Assembly: GCA_031257195.1 (NCBI GenBank) | Contig: JAIRPD010000026.1 | Span: 1-39,686, forward strand | Direction: 5' to 3' | Source of the DNA: Treponema sp. | Lineage (GTDB): Bacteria > Spirochaetota > Spirochaetia > Treponematales > Breznakiellaceae | DNA: 39,686 nucleotides | Part shown: piece by piece, positions 33,187 through 39,686 of the stretch | How the letters are laid out: each line of letters begins with the position of its first letter | Position numbering within the stretch: the first letter of the stretch is position 1 | Notes under the pieces: generated by a model | Databases searched by the model: none | What the model was told of the DNA's origin: nothing | Seen by the model: only the letters and a program-made list of their open reading frames with translations | Program-made: the position numbers and the translations under genes

Positions 33187-34926
33187 TTACCCGCAATCCG
33201 GCTTCGGCGGATCGCTCCGCCGCCGCCGCCGGGCCGCTTCCAGACATTCCCGCCTAAAGACCACCACCGAAAGACCCCGGTACTCCGCCTCGGTCTTCAA
33301 CCGGGCGGCGTTTTCCTCCAGCCGCTGTTTCAGCGCCTCCAGTTCCAGGTAGTGGGCGGGGTCAAGCCCCGTTCCCAGGATCAGGTTCCGGAGCCCCCCG
33401 GAGGGAAAGGCCGTCCGCTGGCAGCCGGTCATGGCCACGGTGGAGTTGTCCAGGATGATCACCGTCATGGGGGTGTTGGCCTGGACGGCGTCGATCAGGG
33501 GGGTGATCCCCGAATGGATAAAGGTGGAATCCCCGATGACGGCGAAGGCGTAGGGGATTCCCGCGTCGGCGGCCCCCCGGGCCATGCCCACGCTGGCCCC
33601 CATGCAGACGATGGACTCTATGGCCGCGTAGGGCGGGGCCGCCCCCAGGGAATAGCAGCCGATGTCGGCGTTGACGCTTACCCTTGGCCCGGGGGATTCC
33701 CCCGTTCCGCCGTTCAGGGCGGCGACGGCCCGGTTAAGGGCCTCGTAGCTGTCCGCGTGGGGACATCCGGCGCAGAGCTGGGGCGGGCGGGACACGCCGC
33801 CCCCGGCAAAGACCGCCGCGGGGCTTCCCGGGGGAAGGGTGTCCAGGATGGAGGGCCGGGGGGGAAGGCCCAGGGCGGGGCGGATGTTGTCCGGGTCCAG
33901 CTCGCCGGTTCTGGGGATCGTCCGGTCCGTTTCCCGGGGTTGGGGGGGATTTTCCCGGAGCCGCCCCCGGATCCTCACGGTCTGGGGCAGGATTCCCCGG
34001 AGCCGCTCCTCGATGAGGGGCTGGCCTTCCTCGATGACCAGCACTTCCCCGGCCTTTTCGCAGAGTTTCCTGATGGAGTCCTCCGGCAGGGGATAGGCCC
34101 CAATGTGAAGCCGCGCGGGAGCCATGCCCCATTTCGCCGTCAGGCTGGGAAGGTTTTCCTCGTAGTAGTTCCCCCCCAGGCCGGAGGTGATCACCGCGAA
34201 GGCGGCGTCTTTTCCCTTGATTTCCAGCTTGTTCGACGGGTGGGAAAGGGCCCAGCGGCGGAGTTCTTCCTGTTTTTCTATTAATGTTTCGTAGTTCCGC
34301 CTGGCGTGGGCGGGGAGGAGCATCCACCGGGTTTTGTCCTCCGCCTTGGAGAGGGGGTTCCGCGGCCGGGGGGGGGCGGGGCGGACGCCGGAACGGGCGT
34401 GGGAAAGCCGAGTTACCAGGCGGAACATCACCGGGACCTGGAAGCGTTCGGACAGGTCGAAGGCTTCCCGGCACATGTCGTAGGCTTCCTGCTGGCTCCG
34501 GGGTTCCAGGCAGGGAACCATGGCGAAGAACGCGTAATACCGGGAATCCTGTTCCCCCTGGGAACTGTGCATCCCCGGATCGTCCGCCACGGCGATCACC
34601 AATCCTCCCTTGATCCCCAGGAGCGCGCCGTTCATAAAGGGATCGGAGGCTACGTTGAGGCCCACGTGTTTCATGGTAACCAGGGCCCGTCCGCCCGCGT
34701 AGCTGGTTCCCAGGGCGGCCTCCAGGGCGGTTTTTTCATTGACGCACCACGCGGCGCGGCAGCCATCGGAGGCGTTTTCCTGGAGGTACTCCATAATTTC
34801 CGTGGAGGGGGTGCCGGGATAGCCGTAGGCGGCGCTGATTCCCGCGTGAAGCGCCCCCAGGGCCGCCGCCTCGTCCCCCAGCAGGGTCAGGGCCGCCGTA
34901 TTTGTCGTATCTGTCATGTCCGCCAT
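33187..34926 (-). CDS. iorA: Indolepyruvate ferredoxin oxidoreductase alpha subunit, without ferredoxin domain
   Basis: A 579-residue protein. The N-terminal pyrimidine-binding domain starts LLGDEAAALGALHAGISAAYGYPGTPSTEIMEYL. The TPP-binding domain has LCAGCPHADSYEAL and IGDSTFIHSGITPLIDAVQA, then TPMTVIILDNSTVAMTG. These are the marks of IorA, which with IorB oxidatively decarboxylates aryl pyruvates to aryl acetyl-CoA and reduces ferredoxin. Normal IorA ends in a domain binding two [4Fe-4S] clusters. This protein stops at VVVFRRECLEAARRRRRSDPPKPDCG, with none of the CxxCxxCxxxCP motifs. No iorB is adjacent. ATG 34926 has no ribosome-binding site but follows TAGAAT by 6 bases; ATG 34917 is an alternative. 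Confidence 0.87.
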   Translation of the reverse strand: MADMTDTTNTAALTLLGDEAAALGALHAGISAAYGYPGTPSTEIMEYLQENASDGCRAAWCVNEKTALEAALGTSYAGGRALVTMKHVGLNVASDPFMNGALLGIKGGLVIAVADDPGMHSSQGEQDSRYYAFFAMVPCLEPRSQQEAYDMCREAFDLSERFQVPVMFRLVTRLSHARSGVRPAPPRPRNPLSKAEDKTRWMLLPAHARRNYETLIEKQEELRRWALSHPSNKLEIKGKDAAFAVITSGLGGNYYEENLPSLTAKWGMAPARLHIGAYPLPEDSIRKLCEKAGEVLVIEEGQPLIEERLRGILPQTVRIRGRLRENPPQPRETDRTIPRTGELDPDNIRPALGLPPRPSILDTLPPGSPAAVFAGGGVSRPPQLCAGCPHADSYEALNRAVAALNGGTGESPGPRVSVNADIGCYSLGAAPPYAAIESIVCMGASVGMARGAADAGIPYAFAVIGDSTFIHSGITPLIDAVQANTPMTVIILDNSTVAMTGCQRTAFPSGGLRNLILGTGLDPAHYLELEALKQRLEENAARLKTEAEYRGLSVVVFRRECLEAARRRRRSDPPKPDCG

Positions 34927-34932
34927 GGGGCT

Positions 34933-34959
34933 ATTCTAGCAAAGAAGGGCGGCTTGTGA
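34933..34959 (-). promoter_or_regulatory. Promoter of the iorA-like gene (leaderless spacing)
   Basis: Minus strand: -35 TTCACA, 16-base spacer, -10 TAGAAT (34938-34933), then 6 bases to the ATG at 34926. Both boxes match consensus at five of six positions. Confidence 0.6.
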
Positions 34960-35123
34960 AAGGGGACGTTTTCCGCGCCGGACCCGGGGCGGGGTTTAGT
35001 CCGCCTCCCTCAAGGCAAGGCCGGCGGCGGCCGGAAACCGGGGCCGGCGGCGCGTCCGCCATTCCCCGGTTTTTTGGTTGGCCCTACTCCTCCGGTCCCC
35101 GGCGCGCGGATTTCCGGCGGGCC

Positions 35124-36614
35124 TTAAAGGTCCTCAAAGGCCCGGTCCAACAACTCTGTTTCCGGCGGCCGGGTAAAGGCGGAAACCGCGGGTACCACAA
35201 TAAAGGGCAGGATGATCGACACCGACGCCGCCAGGGGGGACCGGGCGGAACCCAGGACAAAGAAGAGGATGATCATCGCCGCCGCCCCGGTAAGAACCCC
35301 CGCATAGGCTCCGGCCTTGGTAACCCGTCTGCTGTAGAGCCCCAGGATGTAGGGGGCGGCGAAGGAGCCGGATACCACGCCCCAGGACAGGGACATAAGG
35401 TAGACGATGAAACCGATCTGGAACCGGGAGATAAAATACGAAATGACGATAAAAACCCCCGAAAGGAACCGCATCATCGCCACCGAATGGTCCTTGCCGG
35501 TCTTCGCGTCCACCCTCGCGGGATACAGATCGATGGCCACCGCCGAGGAGGAGACCAGCACCAGGCTGGACAGGGTGGACATGGAGGCGGAGAGAACCAG
35601 GAGCAGTATCAGCGACAGGAGGACCCGCAGGTTTCCCGTAAGCTGCCCCGTGAGCAGCGCGGGGATGATCTGGTCGTAGAGGATCCGCCTTGTCCCGTCG
35701 GGCAGGACCCGCTGGGGCGCCGTTTCGGGGCTGAAGAAAACATGGCTAAAGGCCCCGGTGGCGTAGGCGGCGAAGCCTATCATCAGGGCGAAGACCGTGG
35801 TTACCACCGCCGCTTTGGGGATCACCCCCTCGTTCTTGATGGCGTAAAACTTCTGGGTCATCTGGGGAAGCCCCCAGGTACCAAAGCTGGTCATAAATAC
35901 CAGGCTGGCCACGGTAAGGATCGTGGGCCGCTGTTCCGGGGGTATGTGGAGGTTGTAGGCCGCCGCGGCCCGGCCCAGCATCTCAAAGAGGCCCCCCCCC
36001 TTGCCGGAGATAACCAGGACCATCACCGCTGCGCCGGCGAACATGATGATCCCCTGGATAAAGTCGGTAACGGCGATGGCGAAGTACCCCCCCAGGATCA
36101 GGTATACCCCGGTAAAGGCGATCATGATCAGCAGGGCCGCGTCGTAGGGAATGCCAAAGACCGCCTCAAAGAGGTGGCCCAGCCCCTTGAACACGCTGGC
36201 CGAATAGGGGAGCAGAAAAAAGAAGATCACCGACGCCGCCAGGGGCTTAAGGTGTTTGGCCCCGTAACGCTCCTGGAGGAATTCCGGCATGGTCATGGTG
36301 TCCAGGTTTTGGGTCATCCGCCGGGTCCGGCGGGCCAGGACAAGCCAGGCCAGCCCCGCGCCGATCACCGCGTTGCCCAGGGCAATCCAGAGCGCGTTAA
36401 GGCCGAACTGCCAGCCCTGGGTCCCCGCGAACCCAATAAAGATCACCGCGGAAAAATAGGAAGTTCCATAGGCCACCGCCGAAACCCAGGGCCCCAGGGT
36501 TCTGCCGCCCAGGAAAAAGTCCCCCAGGGTTTTTGTTTTCTTCATCCCCCAGATGCCAACGCCGGTCATCAGGGCCAGGAACAACGCGAGAAAGACAACG
36601 CCAATGTGTATCAT
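35124..36614 (-). CDS. Sodium:solute symporter family transporter
   Basis: A 496-residue protein with about 13 membrane helices. It begins IGVVFLALFLALMTGVGIWG, then KTLGDFFLGGRTLGPWVSAVAYGTSYFSAVIFIGF (helix 1-2 Na+ site region of the SSS family) and later GGYFAIAVTDFIQGIIMF and SASMSTLSSLVLVSSSAVAIDLY, the second Na+ site region. The nearest groups are PutP- and PanF-like, so proline, pantothenate, other carboxylates or sugars are candidate substrates; none can be fixed. The ATG at 36614 has no ribosome-binding site. TAAACT lies 7 bases upstream. It is divergent from the glycosyltransferase with only 57 bases between start codons. Confidence 0.9.
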   Translation of the reverse strand: MIHIGVVFLALFLALMTGVGIWGMKKTKTLGDFFLGGRTLGPWVSAVAYGTSYFSAVIFIGFAGTQGWQFGLNALWIALGNAVIGAGLAWLVLARRTRRMTQNLDTMTMPEFLQERYGAKHLKPLAASVIFFFLLPYSASVFKGLGHLFEAVFGIPYDAALLIMIAFTGVYLILGGYFAIAVTDFIQGIIMFAGAAVMVLVISGKGGGLFEMLGRAAAAYNLHIPPEQRPTILTVASLVFMTSFGTWGLPQMTQKFYAIKNEGVIPKAAVVTTVFALMIGFAAYATGAFSHVFFSPETAPQRVLPDGTRRILYDQIIPALLTGQLTGNLRVLLSLILLLVLSASMSTLSSLVLVSSSAVAIDLYPARVDAKTGKDHSVAMMRFLSGVFIVISYFISRFQIGFIVYLMSLSWGVVSGSFAAPYILGLYSRRVTKAGAYAGVLTGAAAMIILFFVLGSARSPLAASVSIILPFIVVPAVSAFTRPPETELLDRAFEDL

Positions 36615-36671
36615 ACGGGGGAGTTTAGCGGTATTACAGATTTTAATCTAGGGTAGTGTTATACTGAGGGT
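36615..36671. promoter_or_regulatory. 57-base divergent promoter region, symporter and glycosyltransferase
   Basis: TATACT (36660-36665) lies 6 bases before the glycosyltransferase ATG on the plus strand, in an extended -10 context (TGTTATACT). TAAACT (36627-36622, minus) lies 7 bases before the symporter ATG. No Shine-Dalgarno sequence is present in either direction, so both messages may be leaderless. Confidence 0.5.
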
Positions 36672-37823
36672 ATGAACATTGGGATCTTTACCGACACCTA
36701 TACCCCCCAGATAAACGGGGTGGTCACCGTGGTCCGGGCCTTAAAGGCGGGGCTCGCGGCCCGGGGCCACCGGGTGTATATTTTTACGGTTAAACACCCC
36801 AAAGCGGAAGAGGAGGAGGGGGTGTTCCGGCTGCCGTCCTTCCAGTTCCCCGCCGAGCCCCAGCACCGGATAGGGGTGTTCCTGGACAAGCAGGTGATCG
36901 ACAAGGCCCGGCCCCTTAATCTGGACATTATCCACACCCATTCGGAATTCAGCCTCTACCTGGCTTCCCGGCGGGTCAGCAAAAAGCTCGGCATCCCCTC
37001 GATCCACACCCTGCACACCTACTACCCGGATTACCTTCACTATATCCCCCCCCTAAAGATGATGCTTAACAGGCAGGTTCCCGGCTACCTGCGGCATATC
37101 TACCGCAGCCAAAAGTGCGTTGTCGCCCCTTCCCGGAAAATCGCCGATTACCTGATCAAGGAGGCGCGGTTCGGCAAGCCCGTGAAGATCATTCCCAACG
37201 GCATAGATCTTTCCGCTTTTTACGACCGTTCCAGCGAACTGCGGGAGGAGGGGGCGGCCCTGCGGGAACGGTACAGGGTAGCCGGGGACGAGGCGCTGAT
37301 CATCTTTGTGGGAAGGCTGGGGGTGGAAAAGAATGTCTATACCCTGCTGGACAACGTTAAAGAGATTGTCCGCCGCCGGAAGGCCAAGCTTATCCTGGTG
37401 GGGGACGGCCCCGACCGGCGGGGCCTCCTGTCCTACGGCCACGAGCTGGGAATAGGGGACTCCCTGATCTTTACCGGTTATTTCCGCTGGCCCGGCGAGA
37501 TCAAGCAGGCCTACGCCGCGGCGGACCTCTTTATGAGCGCCTCCCACAGCGAGGTCCACCCCATCACGTTCATCGAGGCCATGGCCGCGGGGCTGCCCAT
37601 TGTGGCCGCGGCGGACATCAGCATAGAGGGCATGGTGTTGAACGGCGAAAACGGCTGGGTCCTGGAGGACGACACCCGGCTTTGGGAAAAGGCCCTGGAG
37701 GTTCTGGAAAACCCCGGGACCCGGGAAAAGATGGGCGTCCGCTCGGAGGAGATTTCCCGGAACTTTTCGATTGACCGTTTTATCAACTCCATGATCGCCT
37801 GCTACGAGGAATTCAAAAAATGA
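36672..37823 (+). CDS. GT4-family glycosyltransferase
   Basis: A 383-residue two-domain (GT-B) enzyme. The N-terminal domain starts [24 protein letters not shown], with a Gly-rich acceptor loop, and contains [20 protein letters not shown] and [11 protein letters not shown]. The C-terminal domain has [31 protein letters not shown] and the E-x7-E donor motif [19 protein letters not shown]. This pattern is closest to glycolipid-forming GT4 enzymes (1,2-diacylglycerol 3-glucosyltransferase or PimB-like), so membrane glycolipid synthesis is likely; the exact sugar and acceptor are not settled. It lacks a ribosome-binding site and appears leaderless. The helicase gene follows 37 bases later. Confidence 0.88.
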   Translation: MNIGIFTDTYTPQINGVVTVVRALKAGLAARGHRVYIFTVKHPKAEEEEGVFRLPSFQFPAEPQHRIGVFLDKQVIDKARPLNLDIIHTHSEFSLYLASRRVSKKLGIPSIHTLHTYYPDYLHYIPPLKMMLNRQVPGYLRHIYRSQKCVVAPSRKIADYLIKEARFGKPVKIIPNGIDLSAFYDRSSELREEGAALRERYRVAGDEALIIFVGRLGVEKNVYTLLDNVKEIVRRRKAKLILVGDGPDRRGLLSYGHELGIGDSLIFTGYFRWPGEIKQAYAAADLFMSASHSEVHPITFIEAMAAGLPIVAAADISIEGMVLNGENGWVLEDDTRLWEKALEVLENPGTREKMGVRSEEISRNFSIDRFINSMIACYEEFKK

Positions 37824-37860
37824 ACTGCCCCGCGACAAATAAGAACCCGGGAGTATCGGC

Positions 37861-39066
37861 GTGAACAGCGATGATTTTGAACACATAGGGGCGGACCCCT
37901 TTTTCGCCGCCCGGCTGCGGGAACGGGGGATCTCCCTGCCCACGGAGATTCAAAGGCGGGTGATGCCCCGGATCCTCGGGGGGGAAAACCTCCTCTTCTC
38001 TTCCGCCCCGGGGACGGGAAAGACCTTCGCCTGCCTCATCCCCCTCCTGCGGCGGATTTTCCCGCGTAAAACCCCGGGCCCCGGGCTTTTGATCTGCGCC
38101 CCCACCCACGAACTGTGCGCCCAGCTCAAGGGCGAGGTGGATTTTCTTATAAAAGGCTGGGACCCGCGCCCGCAAGACCGGCCCGGCCTTTCCGGGGAAG
38201 TCCCGGAACCATCCTGGCTAAAGGCCGGGCTTTTTATTGGCGCGGCCAGCGCGGGCCGGCAGATCGAAGTTTTAAAGAAGGACCGGCCCGCCATTATCGC
38301 GGGAAACCCCAGCCGGCTCCTCCAGCTTGCCCGGATGGGGAAGCTCCGGCTGGACTCCGTGGAAGCCCTGGTCCTGGACGAGGGGGACCGGCTGGTGGCG
38401 GACGAACTGCGGGACGAGACGGAGGCGCTGGTCCGCCTGCTCCCCGGGGCCCGGCAAAGCGTCTCCTGTTCCGCCACGGTTTCCGCCAAAAGCCGGGAAC
38501 GGCTCCTGCCCCTGCTGGGGAAGGGGGCGGTGGAGCTTCCCCGCGGCGGGGAGGCGCTGGAAAAGCGGGTGGAACACTGGGCCTTTTTCGCCGGGGGCCG
38601 GCGGAAAATAGGGACCCTCCGTTCTTTCCTCACCGCGGCGAAACCGGCCAAGGCCCTGGTCTTTACCTGCCGGGCGGGCCAGGTGGGAAACATCGTTTCC
38701 CAGCTTCAGTACCACCACCTGAGCGCGGGGGGAATCCATGGGGGCATGGACAAGGGAGCCAGGAAAAGCGCCCTGACGGATTTCAGAAAGGGGCACCTCC
38801 GGATTCTGGTAGCCAGCGACCTCGCCTGCCGGGGACTGGACATAGAGGGGATAAGCCACGTGGTAGCCCTGGACGTGCCGGAGGAGGAAGCCTACCTCCA
38901 CCGGGCGGGCCGGACCGGCCGGGCGGGCCGGCGGGGGATCATGGTCAGCCTGGGGGACGAGGATGAGCTGCGGCGCCTGGCCCGGATAGAAAAAAAGCTG
39001 GGAATCCTAGTGTACCCCAAAGCCCTGTATGGGGGACGGATCCTCCCGGCGGATCAGGCCCTGTAA
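37861..39066 (+). CDS. DEAD-box RNA helicase with DEGD motif II
   Basis: A 401-residue protein holding a full helicase core: Q-motif (GISLPTEIQRRVMP), motif I SAPGTGKTF, Ia APTHELCAQ, Ib GNPSRLLQL, motif II VLDEGDRLV (about residue 172), motif III SCSAT, motif IV ALVFTCRAGQ, motif V VASDLACRGLDIEGISHVV and motif VI HRAGRTGRAGRRG. Motif II is DEGD in place of DEAD, an uncommon change at the third position. Residues between Ia and Ib include an extra Pro-rich loop (GWDPRPQDRPGLSGEVPEPSW). There is no RNA-binding tail after about residue 390. It starts at GTG with GGGAG 7 bases upstream. Likely roles are ribosome assembly or RNA turnover. Confidence 0.88.
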   Translation: MNSDDFEHIGADPFFAARLRERGISLPTEIQRRVMPRILGGENLLFSSAPGTGKTFACLIPLLRRIFPRKTPGPGLLICAPTHELCAQLKGEVDFLIKGWDPRPQDRPGLSGEVPEPSWLKAGLFIGAASAGRQIEVLKKDRPAIIAGNPSRLLQLARMGKLRLDSVEALVLDEGDRLVADELRDETEALVRLLPGARQSVSCSATVSAKSRERLLPLLGKGAVELPRGGEALEKRVEHWAFFAGGRRKIGTLRSFLTAAKPAKALVFTCRAGQVGNIVSQLQYHHLSAGGIHGGMDKGARKSALTDFRKGHLRILVASDLACRGLDIEGISHVVALDVPEEEAYLHRAGRTGRAGRRGIMVSLGDEDELRRLARIEKKLGILVYPKALYGGRILPADQAL

Positions 39067-39238
39067 ACACCCAACGGTTAAGCGCCCGTGGATAACACGG
39101 ACGGGTCAGGGATAGTGGCGGCGTTTGGCCAACATCCGCGCCAAATCCGCCGCGGAGGGCCGGCATGGATGACGCCGGGCGCGATAGCGCCCTGTCAATC
39201 CATTCCCCCCGGCAAACGGCCGTGAGGCCGTATACCGC

Positions 39239-39298
39239 TGTTTGGCCGTATGGACTTTTTGTACAGCAAAAAGTCCCAGTCCCAAATCCGCGAGGATG
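39239..39298. repeat. Direct repeat unit, copy 1 (hairpin-containing)
   Basis: A unit of about 60 bases starting TGTTTGGCCGTATGGAC and ending ATCCGCGAGGATG. It contains a stem-loop, GGACTTTTTGT/GCAAAAAGTCC (39252-39262 and 39266-39276), with an ACA loop and one G-U pair. It is about 93% identical to copy 2, 78 bases later. Confidence 0.8.
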
Positions 39299-39316
39299 CC
39301 CGCCAAGGATGGCGGT

Positions 39317-39376
39317 TGTTTGGCCGTATGGACTTTTTGCACAGCAAAAAGTCCCAGCCCAAAATCCGCAAGGATG
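39317..39376. repeat. Direct repeat unit, copy 2 (hairpin-containing)
   Basis: Second copy of the unit at 39239-39298. Its stem GGACTTTTTGC/GCAAAAAGTCC (39330-39340, 39344-39354) has full pairing. It runs into a further 13-bp perfect hairpin, GCCCAAAATCCGC (39357-39369) with GCGGATTTTGGGC (39376-39388). Confidence 0.8.
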
Positions 39377-39390
39377 CGGATTTTGGGCGG

Positions 39391-39420
39391 TTGACAAGCC
39401 CCGCCGAGGTATGATACAAA
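39391..39420 (+). promoter_or_regulatory. Possible promoter inside the repeat block
   Basis: A perfect -35 TTGACA (39391-39396) with TACAAA at an 18-base spacing (39415-39420). It is followed after 7 bases by ATG 39428, which has no ribosome-binding site. Confidence 0.35.
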
Positions 39421-39427
39421 ATCTACC

Positions 39428-39686
39428 ATGACCTTGATAACGGCGGTGCCGCGAACCGCTTCACGGTTCGCGTTGGAGTTTTGCCTCCGGCAAAACTCCA
39501 CACCGTACGCCCCTGGAGTTCGCGTAAAACGCGAACTCCCAGGCAAACTGCCCGCGCGAACGCGGATGAATTGCGCCCCCGGGGTTTCCGGCAAAGCCGG
39601 AAACCCGCGCCATGGACGGCGCTGTTACCAAGCCGTCCGCGAAGCGGACGGGCTGGAGTTCGCGCAACACGCGAACTCCCCAGCCC
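39428..39686 (+). CDS. Unrecognised partial ORF carrying a hairpin array, open at the right edge
   Basis: From ATG 39428 the frame stays open for 86 codons to the window end: MTLITAVPRTASRFALEFCL, RQNSTPYAPGVRVKRELPGK, LPARTRMNCAPGVSGKAGNP and so on. Composition is Arg-, Pro- and Gly-rich, and no family is recognised. A -35 TTGACA lies upstream. The DNA inside is a row of seven hairpins, so the frame may be a fortuitous result of palindromic GC-rich repeats or a gene invaded by them. Two hairpins with the same stem fall in different frames (GVRVKREL against LEFAQHANS), which argues against selection on the peptide. Confidence that it is a real protein is low. Confidence 0.25.
   Translation, partial: MTLITAVPRTASRFALEFCLRQNSTPYAPGVRVKRELPGKLPARTRMNCAPGVSGKAGNPRHGRRCYQAVREADGLEFAQHANSPA
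39451..39686. repeat. Array of at least seven short-loop hairpins
   Basis: Stems: GCGAACCG/CGGTTCGC (39451-39471); TGGAGTTTTGCC/GGCAAAACTCCA (39474-39500, 12 bp); GGAGTTCGCG/CGCGAACTCC (39515-39539); CCGCG/CGCGG (39552-39565); GGGTTTCCGGC/GCCGGAAACCC (39582-39606, 11 bp); CCGTCCGC/GCGGACGG (39633-39651); GGAGTTCGCG/CGCGAACTCC again (39655-39679). Loops are 3-5 bases. The last hairpin is extended by flanking GGGCT/AGCCC to the end of the window. Such density of near-perfect short hairpins is not explained by coding, termination or CRISPR structure. Confidence 0.85.

Larger units (their letters stand above)
39067..39427. repeat. Intergenic block dense in stem-loops
   Basis: Besides the two direct repeats this stretch has hairpins GGGCGC-GATA-GCGCCC (39177-39192), CGGCC-GTGA-GGCCG (39217-39230) and a longer imperfect one around 39114-39152. 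No U tract follows, so these are not ordinary terminators. No gene was recognised on the plus strand. Minus-strand frames across the block are by-products of the palindromes. Confidence 0.65.

Noticed and set aside
34902-36656. 584-residue plus-strand open frame opposite the sodium:solute symporter
   Set aside because: Low-complexity Gly/Arg/His-rich translation with no domain; the minus strand is a full-length membrane transporter.
39106-39594. Minus-strand frames across the repeat block (for example 162 and 150 residues)
   Set aside because: Palindromic DNA gives similar open frames on both strands; no start signals or recognisable domains were seen.
39100-39686. CRISPR array
   Set aside because: The repeats are hairpins of varying sequence and spacing, with no constant repeat of 25-40 bases, regular spacers or cas genes.

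Overview
The window looks like a chromosomal segment of a high-GC spirochete close to Treponema, plausibly a gut-associated (for example termite-gut) lineage. Evidence: Treponema-style fliL and fliM at the left edge, a RND efflux set whose adaptor has the short spirochete-type (BesA-like) architecture, an outer-membrane beta-barrel gene, many anaerobe functions (glycyl radical enzyme, indolepyruvate:ferredoxin oxidoreductase), and long G homopolymers. Species assignment is inference from gene content only.

Left part (1-5060): start of fliM and complete fliL on the minus strand behind a good sigma70-like promoter; a divergent MATE exporter; two tandem paralogous XRE regulators sharing an upstream box; a 58-residue single-pass membrane protein; a beta-barrel outer-membrane protein; a stand-alone retropepsin-like aspartic protease.

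Carbon module (5060-10244): a ROK sugar kinase translationally coupled to a glycyl radical enzyme (minus) faces its radical-SAM activating enzyme (plus). Both promoters flank one 45-bp inverted repeat. A DeoR-family regulator follows. The logic is phosphorylation of a sugar-like substrate and anaerobic radical cleavage or dehydration of it. The activating enzyme lacks the ferredoxin-like insertion usual for this group. A seven-domain hybrid histidine kinase and an acyl-ACP thioesterase follow.

Efflux module (14502-21971): a double-HTH TetR-type regulator and a TolC/adaptor/RND/PII-like operon. The same 20-bp operator, in opposite orientations, sits just after the -10 box of each promoter, giving a closed autoregulatory circuit that can be read from the sequence.

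Right part (21949-39686): a polar amino-acid ABC importer divergent from a CntK-like (DapF-fold) racemase; tRNA-Pro(CGG); an incomplete peptide ABC system (binding protein plus one permease); a SAM methyltransferase broken by an 11-G tract; a TPP riboswitch with terminator controlling a thiamine-precursor ABC operon; an IorA without its ferredoxin domain; a sodium:solute symporter; a GT4 glycosyltransferase; a DEGD-type DEAD-box helicase; and a dense array of hairpins and direct repeats running off the right edge inside an open reading frame. Across the window several solitary genes have a -10 box 5-7 bases before the start codon and no Shine-Dalgarno sequence, which suggests leaderless transcription.
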